64,000 bases of DNA. It comes from Phanerochaete sordida (lineage: Eukaryota > Basidiomycota > Agaricomycetes > Polyporales > Phanerochaetaceae). The DNA lies in NCBI GenBank assembly GCA_019973155.2, contig BPQB01000101.1, positions 42,675 to 106,674 on the forward strand, in the 5' to 3' direction. This document shows positions 46,484-59,000 of this stretch, piece after piece. The notes below the pieces were generated by a model. It searched no databases. It was given only the letters and a program-made list of their open reading frames with translations, and was not told the DNA's origin. Position 1 is the first letter of the stretch. Each line of letters starts with the position of its first letter. The position numbers were made by a program, and so were the translations under genes.

Positions 46484-47967
46484 TTATACTGGTAAGCCTA
46501 GCTTGTTTGTATCGCGAGATCGGAGGCTGATCCCCGCGGCAGCTCAAGGTCGTCCTAGCGATGCGCAGAGCGCACAGTATCCCACGGTTTCTGCCAAGGC
46601 GAAAGCCCATATATCCGGCTTCGAAGCGCGGTCTTGGCTGCCATTCCCCGTACCTGACGCAGCAAATCTTGCACTTCCAACTGTACGCATCTCGCTGCTA
46701 CACCAAGCCTACCCGCCGCTGCGGATCTGTTGCGCCGTACGCTCACGTACATTCCGCGCGCTGGGCGCGAGACCACAGCGCCTGACAGGAAAGAACTCCG
46801 TCCTGTCGCAGGACCGCCAGAGACTGCCGTCGGTGCGCTGTCATACGTGCGCTGTGCGCGCAATTCCGAACTACGACGAGGCTATTAGCCCCACTCATTC
46901 GGGGCCGGGCGACGCAGCTCACGTCTCTCGCGCTGCGCGTCGAGCACAGCCATGGCCCGCATGCCACTCCGCCGGACTGGGGTCCAAACATGCCGGGCGG
47001 TCTTGCCAGACAGCTATCCCACCACGCCAGCGTCTCGCCGAACTCTTTCACGCCGCCTCGTGACGCCTCCTTTGATACGCCACGCTCTGCGCTCGCATAC
47101 CCCAAAACACGCCCGTCTGCCTGGTGGGCGGCCTTTCATCGATTCAGAAAAGCCTCTCCATGCTTCAACCACGCCTTCGTCGGATGCAAGCTTTGCACAC
47201 CTGCCGGCACGCCTGTGCGTGCACGCCGACCGGCTCAGGCGTACGGGACCCGCAGCGCACGATCTATCGAGGATGGCTGTCCTACCAATGCCTATGAGCC
47301 ACGCCCGCGCTCGACCAGCCTCAATTCACCGCATCTGCCAAGGCACGTGTTGCGCTTCATGGATCCGGTACGCCTGCCACGCTGCTTCTTCTCATTGTCA
47401 AGAGCTCAGCGCGCTCTCGCCCTTTCACGCGCGGGCGCTGGATCGCATATTTCTTCATTCTGGACCAGGTACAGTATCACTCCGACGAGTACAACTCGGG
47501 GAACGCGCCTCCTACGGGCGACGCGCTGGCGTCCCAGGAATTCGGCGGTACTTGGGCTGTGCTTCGACGCATGCTTCTACCACCAAGGGGATGCAAGGAC
47601 TGTATTATTGGAAGGGTTTTGCTATTGCTCTGGGAATTGCCATTCACGAGCATTTGTGGTACATGTTTCTTGTCGTGTATTTTGATCGTTGAACGCAGAG
47701 CTCATATATATTTGACAGCAATGGGAACGCACGACGTCTCACCGGAGCGGGGCCATTCGTGAGGCAGTCCTCTCTACATAGACGCGGAAATTAATCCCGG
47801 AAATCGGAAATGAATCGTGTACATGCCTGTCACAGCTGCCGCGGTATACACCTGTCACCTCGCGTACACTTTCGGTGCGAACCCTATTACAGCGTTTGAG
47901 CCGCCCATAAGGCTCTTCGGTGTTCGCGCAGCCTGAAATGCAGGTACTACGGAGACACACGACAGAA
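46484..47967. other. No gene supported
   Basis: Two overlapping plus frames (46,952-47,692 and 46,990-47,685; 246 and 231 codons) are open but rich in Arg, Ser and His without domain motifs. A third frame near 47,465-47,560 reads QYHSDEYNSGNAPPTGDALA, which looks more protein-like but has no plausible neighbours. Coding by one of these cannot be ruled out. Confidence 0.3.
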
Positions 47968-47976
47968 CTATATAAG
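47968..47976 (+). promoter_or_regulatory. TATA box of the F-box gene
   Basis: CTATATAAGG sits 58 bp upstream of the ATG at 48,034, a usual distance for a short 5' leader. Confidence 0.5.
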
Positions 47977-48033
47977 GACCGACAATATCCGAGCTGTTTG
48001 GTCCCCTTTTCCCTCCGTCCAGCTATCCGCTAG

Positions 48034-49504
48034 ATGAATCCAACTACCATGTCAGCCTACATCTCGGTGCGTTCTTTGCCGTGTCATTACTCGCCACATA
48101 ATCTCAAAGCAACGTTCGCCCCTCCAGACGGAAGCTGATAATCCTCCCGCCTCACACCGCTTACCACAAGAAATATTCAAGAAGGTCTTAGATTATACTG
48201 TGCTACTGTACGTCCAGCTGGCCATGAAGAAGGAAGATAAACAAACTCTAGGACGGTGTGCCCTCGTTTGCCGATACTGGGCCCTACATACTCGCAAACA
48301 TATCTTCCGACATTTATGTCTTCGCTCACGAGACAACGCCATATCCCTGCTCGAATTGGCAAAGGTCATCACGCTGAAAACGAGCATCGGCATGTTTGTG
48401 CGAGGCATCACACTCGAGCTATATATCCCATACTCCTCGCCGCCCTGGGCCCACCTTGTAACTCACTTGCTCCCCCATTCCCTCTTCCCGAACCTGCGAG
48501 AGACTCACGTGATAGTATCTCAGAGCACCGTTGTCAAAGCTGAAGCAAGCCCATTCATCGCACCTCGCAGTGCTTTCCACGACTTACCGCGCTCACTCCC
48601 GTTCTCCGCGCATCCCAGGGTCTACCACGTGCGCATGGAGCAGCTTGATTTCTCCAAGTTCACTCACTTTGCTGCATTCGTCGCGTCATTTGGCATCGCG
48701 GGAGGGGGCCCATTCCCACTCGATGCACTCAGTCTGCGTGAAGTCACCTGGGACGATGCTGGTGTGCTAGCGCCGCATCAAGCTCTTCCGCTCACACAGA
48801 CATTCCGTGGCCTTCAAACAACCTCGATCGGTATCGGAGGTAGCAGCAGTGCGCAGTGGCAATTAGTGCTTCTATTCTCCTCCACGCGCAGGAGATCCCT
48901 TCGTCTGCTGGACGCGTCCGGCACGTACGCGTCATGCGCCACTCAAAACTTGCACAGAGACGAGGCATTCCAGATATCTACGATGCTCCAGGAACTGCCC
49001 GAGGCCAGCACATGCATTTTAGGCATAAATCAATCCAAGCTTAAATGTTACGTAGGACGCTATATCATCATTGAGTTTACGCTCACCGGCACTGGCCATG
49101 TGTCGATGATCACGTTCAAGCTGTGGGACACGTTTTCTTCCCCTCTCCCTAGGGAGCTCTACCCCCTATTCGTTACCCTATCAAAGATCGACAGGAACGC
49201 CAGCACGTCCTTCGCGGCAATGGAGCACTTCATCGTCGAGATAAGCCGTGACGATCTGCTGGCCAAGTACGAGCCCGCTGTACGCGCGAGCATGCCCAGA
49301 CTCGCTGCGCAGGGCAGGCTCGAGGTGGAGACGCCCAAACTCAACGAGAGGGAGAAGCAGGAGATGGCGCGTTTGGAAGCGGAGGTCGAGGATGCGGAGA
49401 AAGCTAAGAAGGGAGAAACGGACGCCGCGGTAGCGGTGGCTGCTGCTGCTGTCCCAGAGCACTTCCGGGAATTTTGGAAGAATATAGAGGCAAGAACTTT
49501 GTGA
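48034..49504 (+). CDS. F-box-like protein
   Basis: Exon 1 (48,034-48,066) encodes MNPTTMSAYIS, and exon 2 (48,128-49,504) continues in phase as TEADNPPASHRLPQEIFKKV, giving 469 residues. HRLPQEIFKKVLDYTV followed by GRCALVCRYWALHTRKHIF is a typical fungal F-box (LPxEI...CxLVCRxW), so the protein should bind Skp1 and carry a target to an SCF ligase. The middle part has loosely leucine-rich segments (HLLPHSLFPNLRETHVIV) and the C-terminus is an acidic/basic coiled coil (KLNEREKQEMARLEAEVED). It does not carry the SPRY domain of the tandem genes and is not close to them in sequence. A TATA box lies just upstream. Confidence 0.75.
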
Positions 49505-50197
49505 ACGGAAAAGGGCGAGGCAGAGGATGCAGAGGATGATGCGGGCGAAGAGGCCTGAGGCTCGATGCTTGATTGAACAGGTACGCAGGCCTCTCATGCC
49601 TCTTATCCCGTCCTGCTGACCACGTGTTTTATTAGTGCTGCGACCTGAACGTGGTATTTGACTGTGATGTTGATTGAGACTGGACACGGACCTTACAAAC
49701 ACGTCGGGCCGTTATACGGGTTATTGAACGTGATATCATTTTCCTGCATTCGCGTCGTTCGTCGCCAGACATCACCGCGTCGTCATACTGCTAAGTCTCG
49801 AGGCATGACCCTCGTTGCATAGCTCAAACGTGAGACCAGGTTCACGCCGCTCTACAGCTGCACACTCCGTACGCGATATCGCAGTCCGTACAGCGCACCC
49901 GGACGCCGCGCCATCTGTTACTGGCGCTGTGCAGGCCGTCCCAGCATCGCGGGTGCGTTGGTCGACTGGGACGACGGAGCGTCGTTCGATGGTCGCGTGT
50001 CGCCGGTACCGCAGAAGGCTGCGCCGCGCGAGCAAGGACCGTACGTACTCCCTCAAGCAAGCCTGTACGGGCCTGTGCGGGACACTGCACATCATTCGTT
50101 CCTCAGTTTTGGGCAATCGCAGCAGATCTGTTCGGGGGCAAAGAATGTCGCGCGGTAACATAGATTAGGATATGAAATAGGAAACATCGGAGGGCAC
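49505..50197. other. Intergenic between convergent genes, no gene seen
   Basis: Holds only Arg-rich open frames on both strands (49,772-50,168) without motifs. It is the shared 3' region of the F-box gene (+) and the NAD(P)-binding gene (-). Confidence 0.4.
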
Positions 50198-51134
50198 TCA
50201 ATACGCGACCGTGACCCGCTTGCCCTCCCACCGCTCCCACTCCGCCAACCCTTGCTCAACGATAAAATGCGCGACGTCCTTTCTCGAAATTGTGTAGCCC
50301 TCCGAGCCCCTCTCATCCTCGACGACCCTATACGCCCCGCTCCCCTTCACATCGCCCTTCGCCGGTCCATTGGTGAGAAACGCCGGCCGCACGACCAAAA
50401 CGTGCTTCAGCTCTCCGCGCGTCGGCATGCCCTCCGCGTCCTGCCAACTCGCGGGGAGGATATCCGCCCGATAGCCGCCGTCCTCCCAGCGCGCGCCGTC
50501 CGCGTACGCGAGCACGCGCTCGACGTTGAACTTGTCGACGTGCGGCTGCGTGAGGAGCTGGTTGTAGAAGAGGCGCATGAGGAAGGGCAGCCGCGCGTGC
50601 GAGCTGCGCGTCGCGCCGGTCGTGCTGACGACGACGAACTTGGGCTGCCGGTCTGGCGAGCGGAGGGTGGCGGGGAGGGTGCGCAGGAGGTTGAGGATGG
50701 CGAGCGAGCAGAGGTTGTGTGGGTTGATCGTGCCGCGGAAGAGCCAGTCGATTTTGAGCGCGCCGCCTAAGTGGAGTTCAGTGAGCTGTTCGCGCAGGTG
50801 TTGGTGGGGGACGTACCGACGGAGAAGAGGGCGACGTCGACGTCTCCTGACGCGCTTGCGGCCTGTGCCTCGGCCCAGCCGCGTGCGACGTCCTCGAGCT
50901 TGAGCGCGTCGCCCTGGACGAGGCGTGCTTTGCCTTCGCGCAGGAAATGCTGCATGGTGTCGTTGCCGTCGAATGCGGTGGGACGTCGGACGAGGAATGT
51001 GACTGTTGCACCTTTTTCTGTACGACTGATTAGTTTGGCTTAGAGATGATGAGAAGACAACAAGACTCACCAAGGAGGCGGACGGCGGTATGGTACCCGA
51101 TGTTCTGCGATGCGCCGATAGCGTAGACGTTCAT
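50198..51134 (-). CDS. NAD(P)-binding Rossmann-fold protein (atypical SDR/NmrA-like)
   Basis: Three exons: 51,134-51,071, from 51,017, and the last ending at 50,198. The start MNVYAIGASQNIGYHTAVRL gives the dinucleotide-binding loop GASxxIG after a first beta strand. Joining 51,071 to 51,017 gives LLEKGATVTFLVRRP with the basic residues that often select NADP. Next come VDVALFSV and, after a second intron, GGALKIDWLFRG. FVVVSTTGATRSSHARLPFL and later HVLVVRPAFLTNG complete the pattern of the atypical short-chain (NAD(P)H-binding) group, in which the classical YxxxK pair is often lost. About 270 residues. Likely a cytosolic reductase or redox-sensing protein; substrate not inferable. Confidence 0.82.
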
Positions 51135-52880
51135 CTTCAACGATTCTACTGAAGCCGTAGCGGTTGAGTACAAGTGGAGAGGGGAGTTGTGCTGGTGTGC
51201 TGCTGGCCGTTCCGCTCAGGAGCCCGGCCATATAACCTCGACCTGTGCCTATCGCGCAGCGGGTCTTCTGCGATCGCCTTGGCGCGGCGTCATCGCGAGG
51301 CCGACAACGCGAGGCCGACAACGAGTATTCTCCCTGCCGAGAGAGGCATTCTCATTTCTTGTTGTAGAGAACGTTCGGGCTCGGGCTGCGCCTCTGCGGA
51401 CGCGCAGCGCCCAGACCGAGAGGGCATGTCAGAGGCGTGACGGCGGCCCCGCAGCATGCGACGATGCCCGTGCGCTGCTGGGTGTCGCGGATGAGCAAAC
51501 GTCTTCGTATGCATCGCATGAGAAAGGTCAGAACGGCTGGCGCACCTTGAGAGCTTCGGCCATAGTCGCTCGTTCACGAGAACTGGAATGGTACGTTGTG
51601 GGGGAGCGGAAGGAAACGCTTATGCTTACGTCACCCCGCTGACCAACCTTGGACGGTCCCTCCCGGGCGCCATCGCCATTGTGGCAGTCACGTGGGCGCC
51701 AGCCTTTGCATCCGCCTAGCTCTGTGGCTGGACATGCACGACATGTACACCAGTGGTGAGTAGAATATTGCGACGGACATCTTCCTATGTGCTGTGCTGA
51801 CGACAATATTTACCGTCGAACAGTCTTCCAGCCAGTACTTCCAGACTCGCCCGTTCAAACGTTTACGTTCGGCCACGCCGTCGCAGCCCCGGTGCGACAT
51901 GATCAGCATACCAGCCGGCTGTCGGACCATACCAGCAATCGCGCGCGCGTGACTCCTACAGACCACTTTGGCAACGCAGCAGCCCCGGGCAAGCAGACGT
52001 CATCATGCGTATGCGCCCGGAAGACACAAGAGTCCGATGTGCATCGGACTCGAGAGCTGTACCCGCCGCTGCGACGATATGGAGAACGGTAGGCGCGAAA
52101 TGCATGTCCACGGAGCCTCTAGTAGAGTTCACAGGGTCTTCAGCCGCATAAGCATATTTAGTAGCTTCCCCGTCGCGAGAAAAGCCTGCAGGCTTCGAAC
52201 TCAAACTCGAGGATCTCGCGGGTTCGGAGACCCTTTCCCTTCGTCTTCATAGTGTTCCGCTGACATACCCCATCAGTTGGCTTGGACTGCTGTGAAGTAG
52301 CTTCAGAACATCATCCTAAAGATATTTAATACAGCCGCCGACTCATTTTTACCCACTCGCTGCGACCAGAGCGCACTTGTTGCTATTATGATCGAGATGC
52401 CAGCCACGATATCGTCTCAAGATTACCTGGACTTGGACCGCTCTTCACATCATGTGTGTGGGCTATCGCTATAAAAAGTACGTCTCTTAGCACGGACTTG
52501 GTCCACGACCGGGTCTGAGCTTTCTGCAACTGAACAAACATCCGTAGGCACACTTTCCTCACGTTGATCGAGCTTCACACGAGAAGTTCCCCTGTGTATG
52601 GATCGCGGCGCGAAGGCCTCAATTTTATGTTGGTGTGCCTCGTGAAAACCTTCCGCATGAAGCTGTGCTTATCATTTATCCAGATGAACGCGATCTTCTG
52701 TACGGGAGCCCTGTTATCATTTTGCCTCTCGCCCTCGACCAGGGCTTCTATCGACGGCGCTGCGGGATGTATCGCAGCCCTCGAGGTTTCTGCGGCATGC
52801 ACAGTCCGGCGCCCCCATCTCGGCCGGCTGCGACGCAGAGGAACTCGCCAGACACGCTTCTTTTCCTGCTAGATCACAGA
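51135..52880. other. Gene-free flank of the mobile region
   Basis: Only short frames. A 14 bp direct repeat (GCGAGGCCGACAAC, twice) occurs near 51,296-51,323. Up to 52,880 composition is host-like. The base at 52,880 would be the host side of the Helitron insertion site. Confidence 0.4.
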
Positions 52881-52916
52881 CTAGGGTGCAAGCAGGCCAA
52901 AGTGTGAACACTTGGC
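52881..52916 (-). terminator. Helitron 3' terminus: hairpin and CTAG
   Basis: The inverted pair GCCAAAGTG / CACTTGGC (52,896-52,916, loop about 4 nt, one bulged A) is followed on the minus strand by 11 nt and CTAG (52,884-52,881), then T. This is the Helitron 3' end layout, where the hairpin acts as the transposition terminator. The palindrome CTAG reads the same on both strands, but the order hairpin-spacer-CTAG fits only the minus strand, which is also the gene's strand. Confidence 0.7.
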
Positions 52917-52943
52917 GGGTACGATTTCTTCATTCTTCTTTGA

Positions 52944-52970
52944 ACCATCCAACCATCCATCCATCCATCC
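52944..52970. repeat. CCAT/CATC microsatellite
   Basis: Tetranucleotide run (about six units of CCAT, with one AACC interruption) in the 3' untranslated part of the Helitron. Confidence 0.8.
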
Positions 52971-53083
52971 GCATAAATAGCCATAATTTATCGGACTACA
53001 TTGACTAATTGAACCAAAGTGTAACATATTCATACAAGCTTTACACAACATAAATAGCAATAAGTTAATTGATTAGTAGCCAG

Positions 53084-56000
53084 TTATATCCGAACATAAA
53101 ACGCTAAAACAAGCCCATGGCCATTAGGGCTGTCAGCTAGCTTAGCTGAAGTCATAGAGTCCAAGTGGCCTTCAAGCTGATACAGGCTTCCATGCTTTAA
53201 AGCATCATTATACCAGACTTGCTGAGAAGAGCTTACAATTCTCGATGTGAAATGGTTGTCCTTGTAGTAGATGAATCCACACAGCCTGTACTGGGAATCA
53301 TCAAAGGTAAGCATAAAAGTCCATGCTGGAAGAACATCGTCCACTTTAAACCTGAGAAATTGAGGCATCTCCTTGAACTTGATTTCATTTACCAGGTCAC
53401 CACTACAGCCTTTACATCTGGTAGCTGTCTTCTGCTTGAGATTTGCATGCAGCCACTTGAGTGTAGATTGCTGTCTGCTTGTGCCCTTCAGAACACCCTG
53501 TCTTTTCCACTTGTATGCTGAGCACTGTAGCAGCAGATCTGTGCAGGATATTTTCTGGCTTTGGACGACTTTTTGAACAGTGTGGCAAGACAAGCATGAA
53601 TATTGCCTGAGCCAGAAAGGATCAGAGTGTTCAAGCATATAGCTACAGAGCGAATATATATCAGTCCCTTCAGTGGTATGAAGAGGAAACTCGATGGGAT
53701 CTTCATCATTTAGCTCTTTCCTGACTGCATCTCTGCCACTATCCATGGCTAAACCCTTGCGCTTCGCTGATTTGCAAGCTTTCAGCAATGAAGACAGATA
53801 TGGAAGCTGCTCACTCTCTAAGTCCCAAGTTGAGGAGGTTGGATTATATAGTGCTTGCAGCAGTATAGAGAATAGTGTATCATATGCACAGCTATAGTCG
53901 CTCCATGTAAAGCCCCAGGCTTCAGTCAAAGCATCATTCAGGCTGAGCCTAAGTCTCTTTGACCTCACTGGAGCCTCTGAACTGTTTGAGTGCAAAGCAG
54001 ATATCTTTCGCTTTTTTGCTGGCTTGATATCATTGCTTACAGTCTTCAAAGCTGTAGTGCCTTTGGCTGGTACAAATGCTGAGGGCTTGATAGCAGGCTT
54101 TTTAGACTTTCCCTTTGCATTTTGCTTATCTGGTGCATCTTGCTTCGCTGATTTATAGGCAATAATCCTCCAGCCCTCCTCATCCTCAGCATCTTCACTT
54201 GTCCATGGCTCTGTAGCAGACCATTTGAGGTATACAGGCATGCCCTTGGGTACAAAGTCTTCGCCTTTCCACTGCCTGTATGAAGAGATAACCTGTCGCC
54301 TTGTAATGCCACCCACTGAAGGAGGAAGCTTTCTTGCATACTGTAGACTGGTGATCTCATCCAGAAGCTCAATCTCACGGAATTCCTGACGAAGCCATCC
54401 AGACAGACCGCTTCTAATTTTCTTATCATCAAATCCTTGCAGAATCGCAGTTCCCTCATATGTAGAACCTCGAGATAGACATGTGTATATCGACTGGCTG
54501 CTCCTGCAGTTGTGCAGATCCATAACATTGTACAGCCTTGTTCTTCCTTGAGAGTTGTAGTCTGTCATCGCAAAATTAGGGATAAGTGGTACCTGATCTC
54601 TGCAGATCCTTAGAACTTTGCCATTTGGCATAGTGCATTTGATACTGATGGATACCTTGCTAATTGGCACTACATTTATGGGAAGCCCATCGAGCTTGAC
54701 AGGTGAAGGAGGGGAGATAAGCTCTACAAACACAGTCTCAAGGGTCTGCTTTCCCATGTCATCTAAAGGCTTGCATTTCCAGCCTACAACTCGAGCTTCT
54801 GCACCATTTGTAACACAGCATTCCGTGGCTAGATTGCGCTTAATCATCACTGGAAGGCCAACACAAAGCCTAAGTGTACTGGCATGATTCTCTGTGCAAG
54901 AATGAGGCAGAGTCCACAAGGTCTCCTTCAGGTATGGATTAATCTCATTGCTCATTCTCTGTGGATCGACTTCCTGAGTCTTTCCTCTTCGTCTTCTCTT
55001 GTCTTCCCTCGCCTCAGGCCTCCATTTGTCCGAGCTATGGAATGTCTGAAGGTCTTTGCCAGCTTCCTGCGCAAATTGGACCGATTTGAGGTCATTAATC
55101 TTGTCTCTATGAGCATTCCAGGAGGTAATGATCGACACATGATGGAACTTTGGATCTGACAGCTTAGGTTTATCGCCACCTCTGCCTACAACTCTCGACC
55201 TCAAGAGCTTGACATCTGCTTCTGTACATGCTGAGTAGCGCATTCTTTCCAGACATTTCCTGAGCTTGGTATCATTGCTTGACTGGCTTCTCTGACGCAT
55301 ATTTTGCTTCAAAATAACCACAGTGGTGAACTGGTGCCATAAAGCTTTGCCTATCACACCCTTCTGAGTGTACACAGAGTTTGTTGTGTGTGGTGTAGAC
55401 ACAGAACCTCCAGCATAAAGTGCATTATCCCTGGCTATAGGAGGGAGCTGTGCAAAGTCTCCTGCAACAATCATGTTGATACCTCCAAATGGGTCGTCAG
55501 GCTTGTTCCTGGCCGTACACATCTTCTCACAGATCCTATAGAACTCATTCCTATCGATCATAGACAGCTCATCAAGAAAGACATAGTCCACATTGTGTAA
55601 GTTGTCCACTGCAGCAGCTGTAGATGCATAGCTGGACGAGCCATCTTGTGGATCATATGCTGTGAATCCCAGCACATGGTGATAAGTAGATCCTCCAATA
55701 AGTGCAGCAGCAGCACCTGTAGGGGCCATACACAGGAATCTATACCCTTCCTGACGCTGATTGAAGAAATATGTTAAAGCCTTGATAACTTGTGATTTTC
55801 CTGTGCCTGCCATACCTCCGAGGTACATCTTAAGCTGCTCACCAGAGGGCTTACAGGCATGGTTGGCAATTATACTAAAGGCTCTTCGCTGCTCTTTGTT
55901 CAAGGTAAACTTGTTTATAGTCTCCTGGATGAGCTCCTTCGCTTCAGCTGTTGGTGGTATGAAGGAAGTGTCCAAATAGGACTTGTCAACGACCTTTACA

Positions 56001-59000
56001 GAGTCAGGAGGTGCAGAGGCCTTGGAGGCCTTCGCCTTCTTGGCCTCACCGCTCTGTACATGCTTGGCACTCAGAATTTCCGCTCTTTTGGACGACAAAA
56101 GCTCTTCCCAGCCATGAGCTGATTTTCCCTGTCCAGACTGCACCTCAATACTTTCAACATGCACTGTAGCGTCGATATCTGAGCAATCCAAGGCACCTGT
56201 TGTATGCATAAGACGTTCAGCATCTTGCATCTTTGACAATCTGGCAATATGTGCCCTAGACCACTCTTGATACTCATCTGCAATCTCCTGTAGCTGGTCC
56301 TCAGTAAGCTCTGCTAAGGAATCGTTGCCATAGTACAGATTATCGAGATATTCCTGAATATCATCATCTATGCAAGAAGGCATATCACCAGAGGCCTTGC
56401 CCTTTCTTCTAGCAGCAGCAAAATCGTCTCTAGCATCATTGCACTCATACTTGACATGGAAGAATTTCATAAGCTCACTCTGCCTTTCAGTGAAGGAGTA
56501 ATCTTCGAAAGTATCATGCCATGTGTCATCTACCTGCTTCAAATCTTTGCCAGTGCGCCAGGGCTTGAATAAAGTGAGCATAGTCATGCAATAATCCTCC
56601 ATGTTGCCTTTATCTTTGCGAGGTAATGCTCCCCCAATAAAGTCTGGAACCTTTGCATCAGCCTCCTTGCACAAGCGCACATGATGTGTAGAGTACTGTG
56701 GGTGCAGCTCAGAGAATCTTGTCCATGCAGTAAAGTCGTCTGCTTCCTTGCCTGTGGAGCTATTCTCTGGTTCGCTATTTTCCTTAGAATTACTGAGATT
56801 AATCTGCTCAACATCATCCAGCTCCAGATCTTCGCAGTTGAAGGCCTCATTTTCGACTTCAGCACTGTCCACCTCCTCAGCTGTGGTGCCTTCATCAGGA
56901 ACATCTTCCTCAACAAGGGAATCGACCTCTTTGGGCAGATGTTGAATGTGCTCAACACCCAGCTTGCTGAGATATATATCAAGAGCCTTCAAGTGATTAG
57001 CCTCAGATCTGGAGATCCAGGACTCATCTCCGAGATTCCACTTCACCAGGAACTTCAGGCTTCTGCCTGTCCACTTGTGTGATAAAATCTCGTCCACCAG
57101 GAACTCTCCTTCTCTTTCATTTCCCTCAGCTCGTCTTTTGGACATCTTAGCCTTAGTGGATCTCCTGATCCAGTCATACAGAGATACAGCTTCGTATTTC
57201 TCGGGCCTATGCATATAGTCCATCACTGTATTGACTCCAATGACTTTATCACCGCTTTTTGCTATGACAACCTTTTCAGAGGAAGCCTTGCCATGATCCA
57301 ATTCCTGAGCAGGGCCTGCAAGCTCCCAGGCCTTCTTCACCTCGTTCACATAGCCCCTCCAGTAGAACCTCTGGAATATATGACTTGTGTAGTGATCTGG
57401 GTGGTTTAGCAAGTACATGCATGCCATAGGTCCGCCAATTTCGCTCTGGGATGTCAGAGAATTTACAACCTTTGTCAGAACTCTCTGGGCTTTCACTCGT
57501 CTGCTATCTTCACCTGCCAGTAGCTTAGCTTCTCGCTGAAACACAGATTTGACAGCTTGAAACATAGTATGTGTCTTCAGTGGCTGCTTGGTAATATAAT
57601 CCGTGACATAGGCCACTACAGACTTAATAGCTGTACCAGATAGCAGACTGGTTACATCAGTGTTACACCTCATCAGATATGTCAGCACTGTGGAGAATGT
57701 ATTCAGCATAGCCTCGCCTTTCTTCAACTCCAGAGCTCCTGTAGCTGGATCTACCTGAGTTTGTAGTGTTACTTTGCGAGGAAATCTAGCTTTACAGGTG
57801 CCATACTTGTTGTTCTTGCAGCCTTTATTGCATGAATGCACATTTGTTAAGAACAGCAGCTCATTAACAGTGCTGGTGAATTGTTCCCACCAGCTAAGGG
57901 CAGCCTTGCAGTCGGAGCAAAGGTGGTCACAGTCTTCACCACACTCAGAAGGCAAAGGAACAGGCAATGTAGTTGTGGGCTCTGCTTTGTCAGGATTCTT
58001 CGCTCTATTCCTTTGCACATCCTCAGCTATCTCAGTCATGGTCTTGCCAATGAATTCCCCTTGGTGTACAGCTTCTAAATACTCGACTATCTTCTTCTGG
58101 AAGTCAGATTCAGTGTCCAATATCCGCTCACGAATTTCCTGAGGTGTCAAGGACGACTTCAGCCAGATAAGCATGTGCATATGCAAGGTAAGTCTGCCTT
58201 GCTGTTCAACAGTGCCATAGTACCCTGAGGTCTTTCCATACAGACCTGGGTGACTGCTTCCATATCCGAGGACATGCTTGATAAATGCATCGGTCATGAA
58301 CTTGAAAAAGCGAGCACCTGCTACTGGATTATTGGCTATAAGCCTGAACCTTTCATCTTCACTGATCCGAGTCAAAAATACCCTTTCCTTTGTATCAGCA
58401 AAGTAGATAGCCATGGGATGTTTAATGTCTGCAGGGGCATATGTAATAAACCAGCTGGGTGCGCCCAAATATGATATCAGAGACCAGATCTGGTTTCTCA
58501 TATGCTTTCTGCTTGTAATCGAACCTGGCACATGCGCCCCAATGTAGTCTATATCGTTGATAACCTTGTAGCACTCCTGTTCCTCTGGTGTAAGCTCTTC
58601 AGTCTTGACATATCCCTTCTCAAGCTTTTCAATAACCTGGGTAAGCACAGAGTCCTTGATACTTAGAAGCCTCGCTGAGATCTCGTCAATATTAGCCTTG
58701 TTTGCCAATAGATAACCACCTGTGGTCGCTTTCTTGATCTGCTCATGATTGAAAGCAATGAGAGGGAAGTAAGGATCAGTTTGAAATCGCTTATCATGGT
58801 ACATCAGTAGGTGCTTCTTGTGTAGAGTCTCAGACACTGCATGTTGGCATTTGTTGTTGCCAATACCACCAAGTCCATAGGGGAAGAGCCAAGGGAACAT
58901 CTGCGGGTATAGCTGTGGATTTTCGTACAAACTTTCGGCCTTTTCCTTATTTGCAATGGCCAGGGCTTTCCCACCTTGCTTGAAGTGCTGCAAAGCTTTG

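Noticed and set aside
46952..47692. Two overlapping plus frames of 246 and 231 codons
   Set aside because: Open because of GC-rich composition; no domain, no codon pattern, no promoter link.
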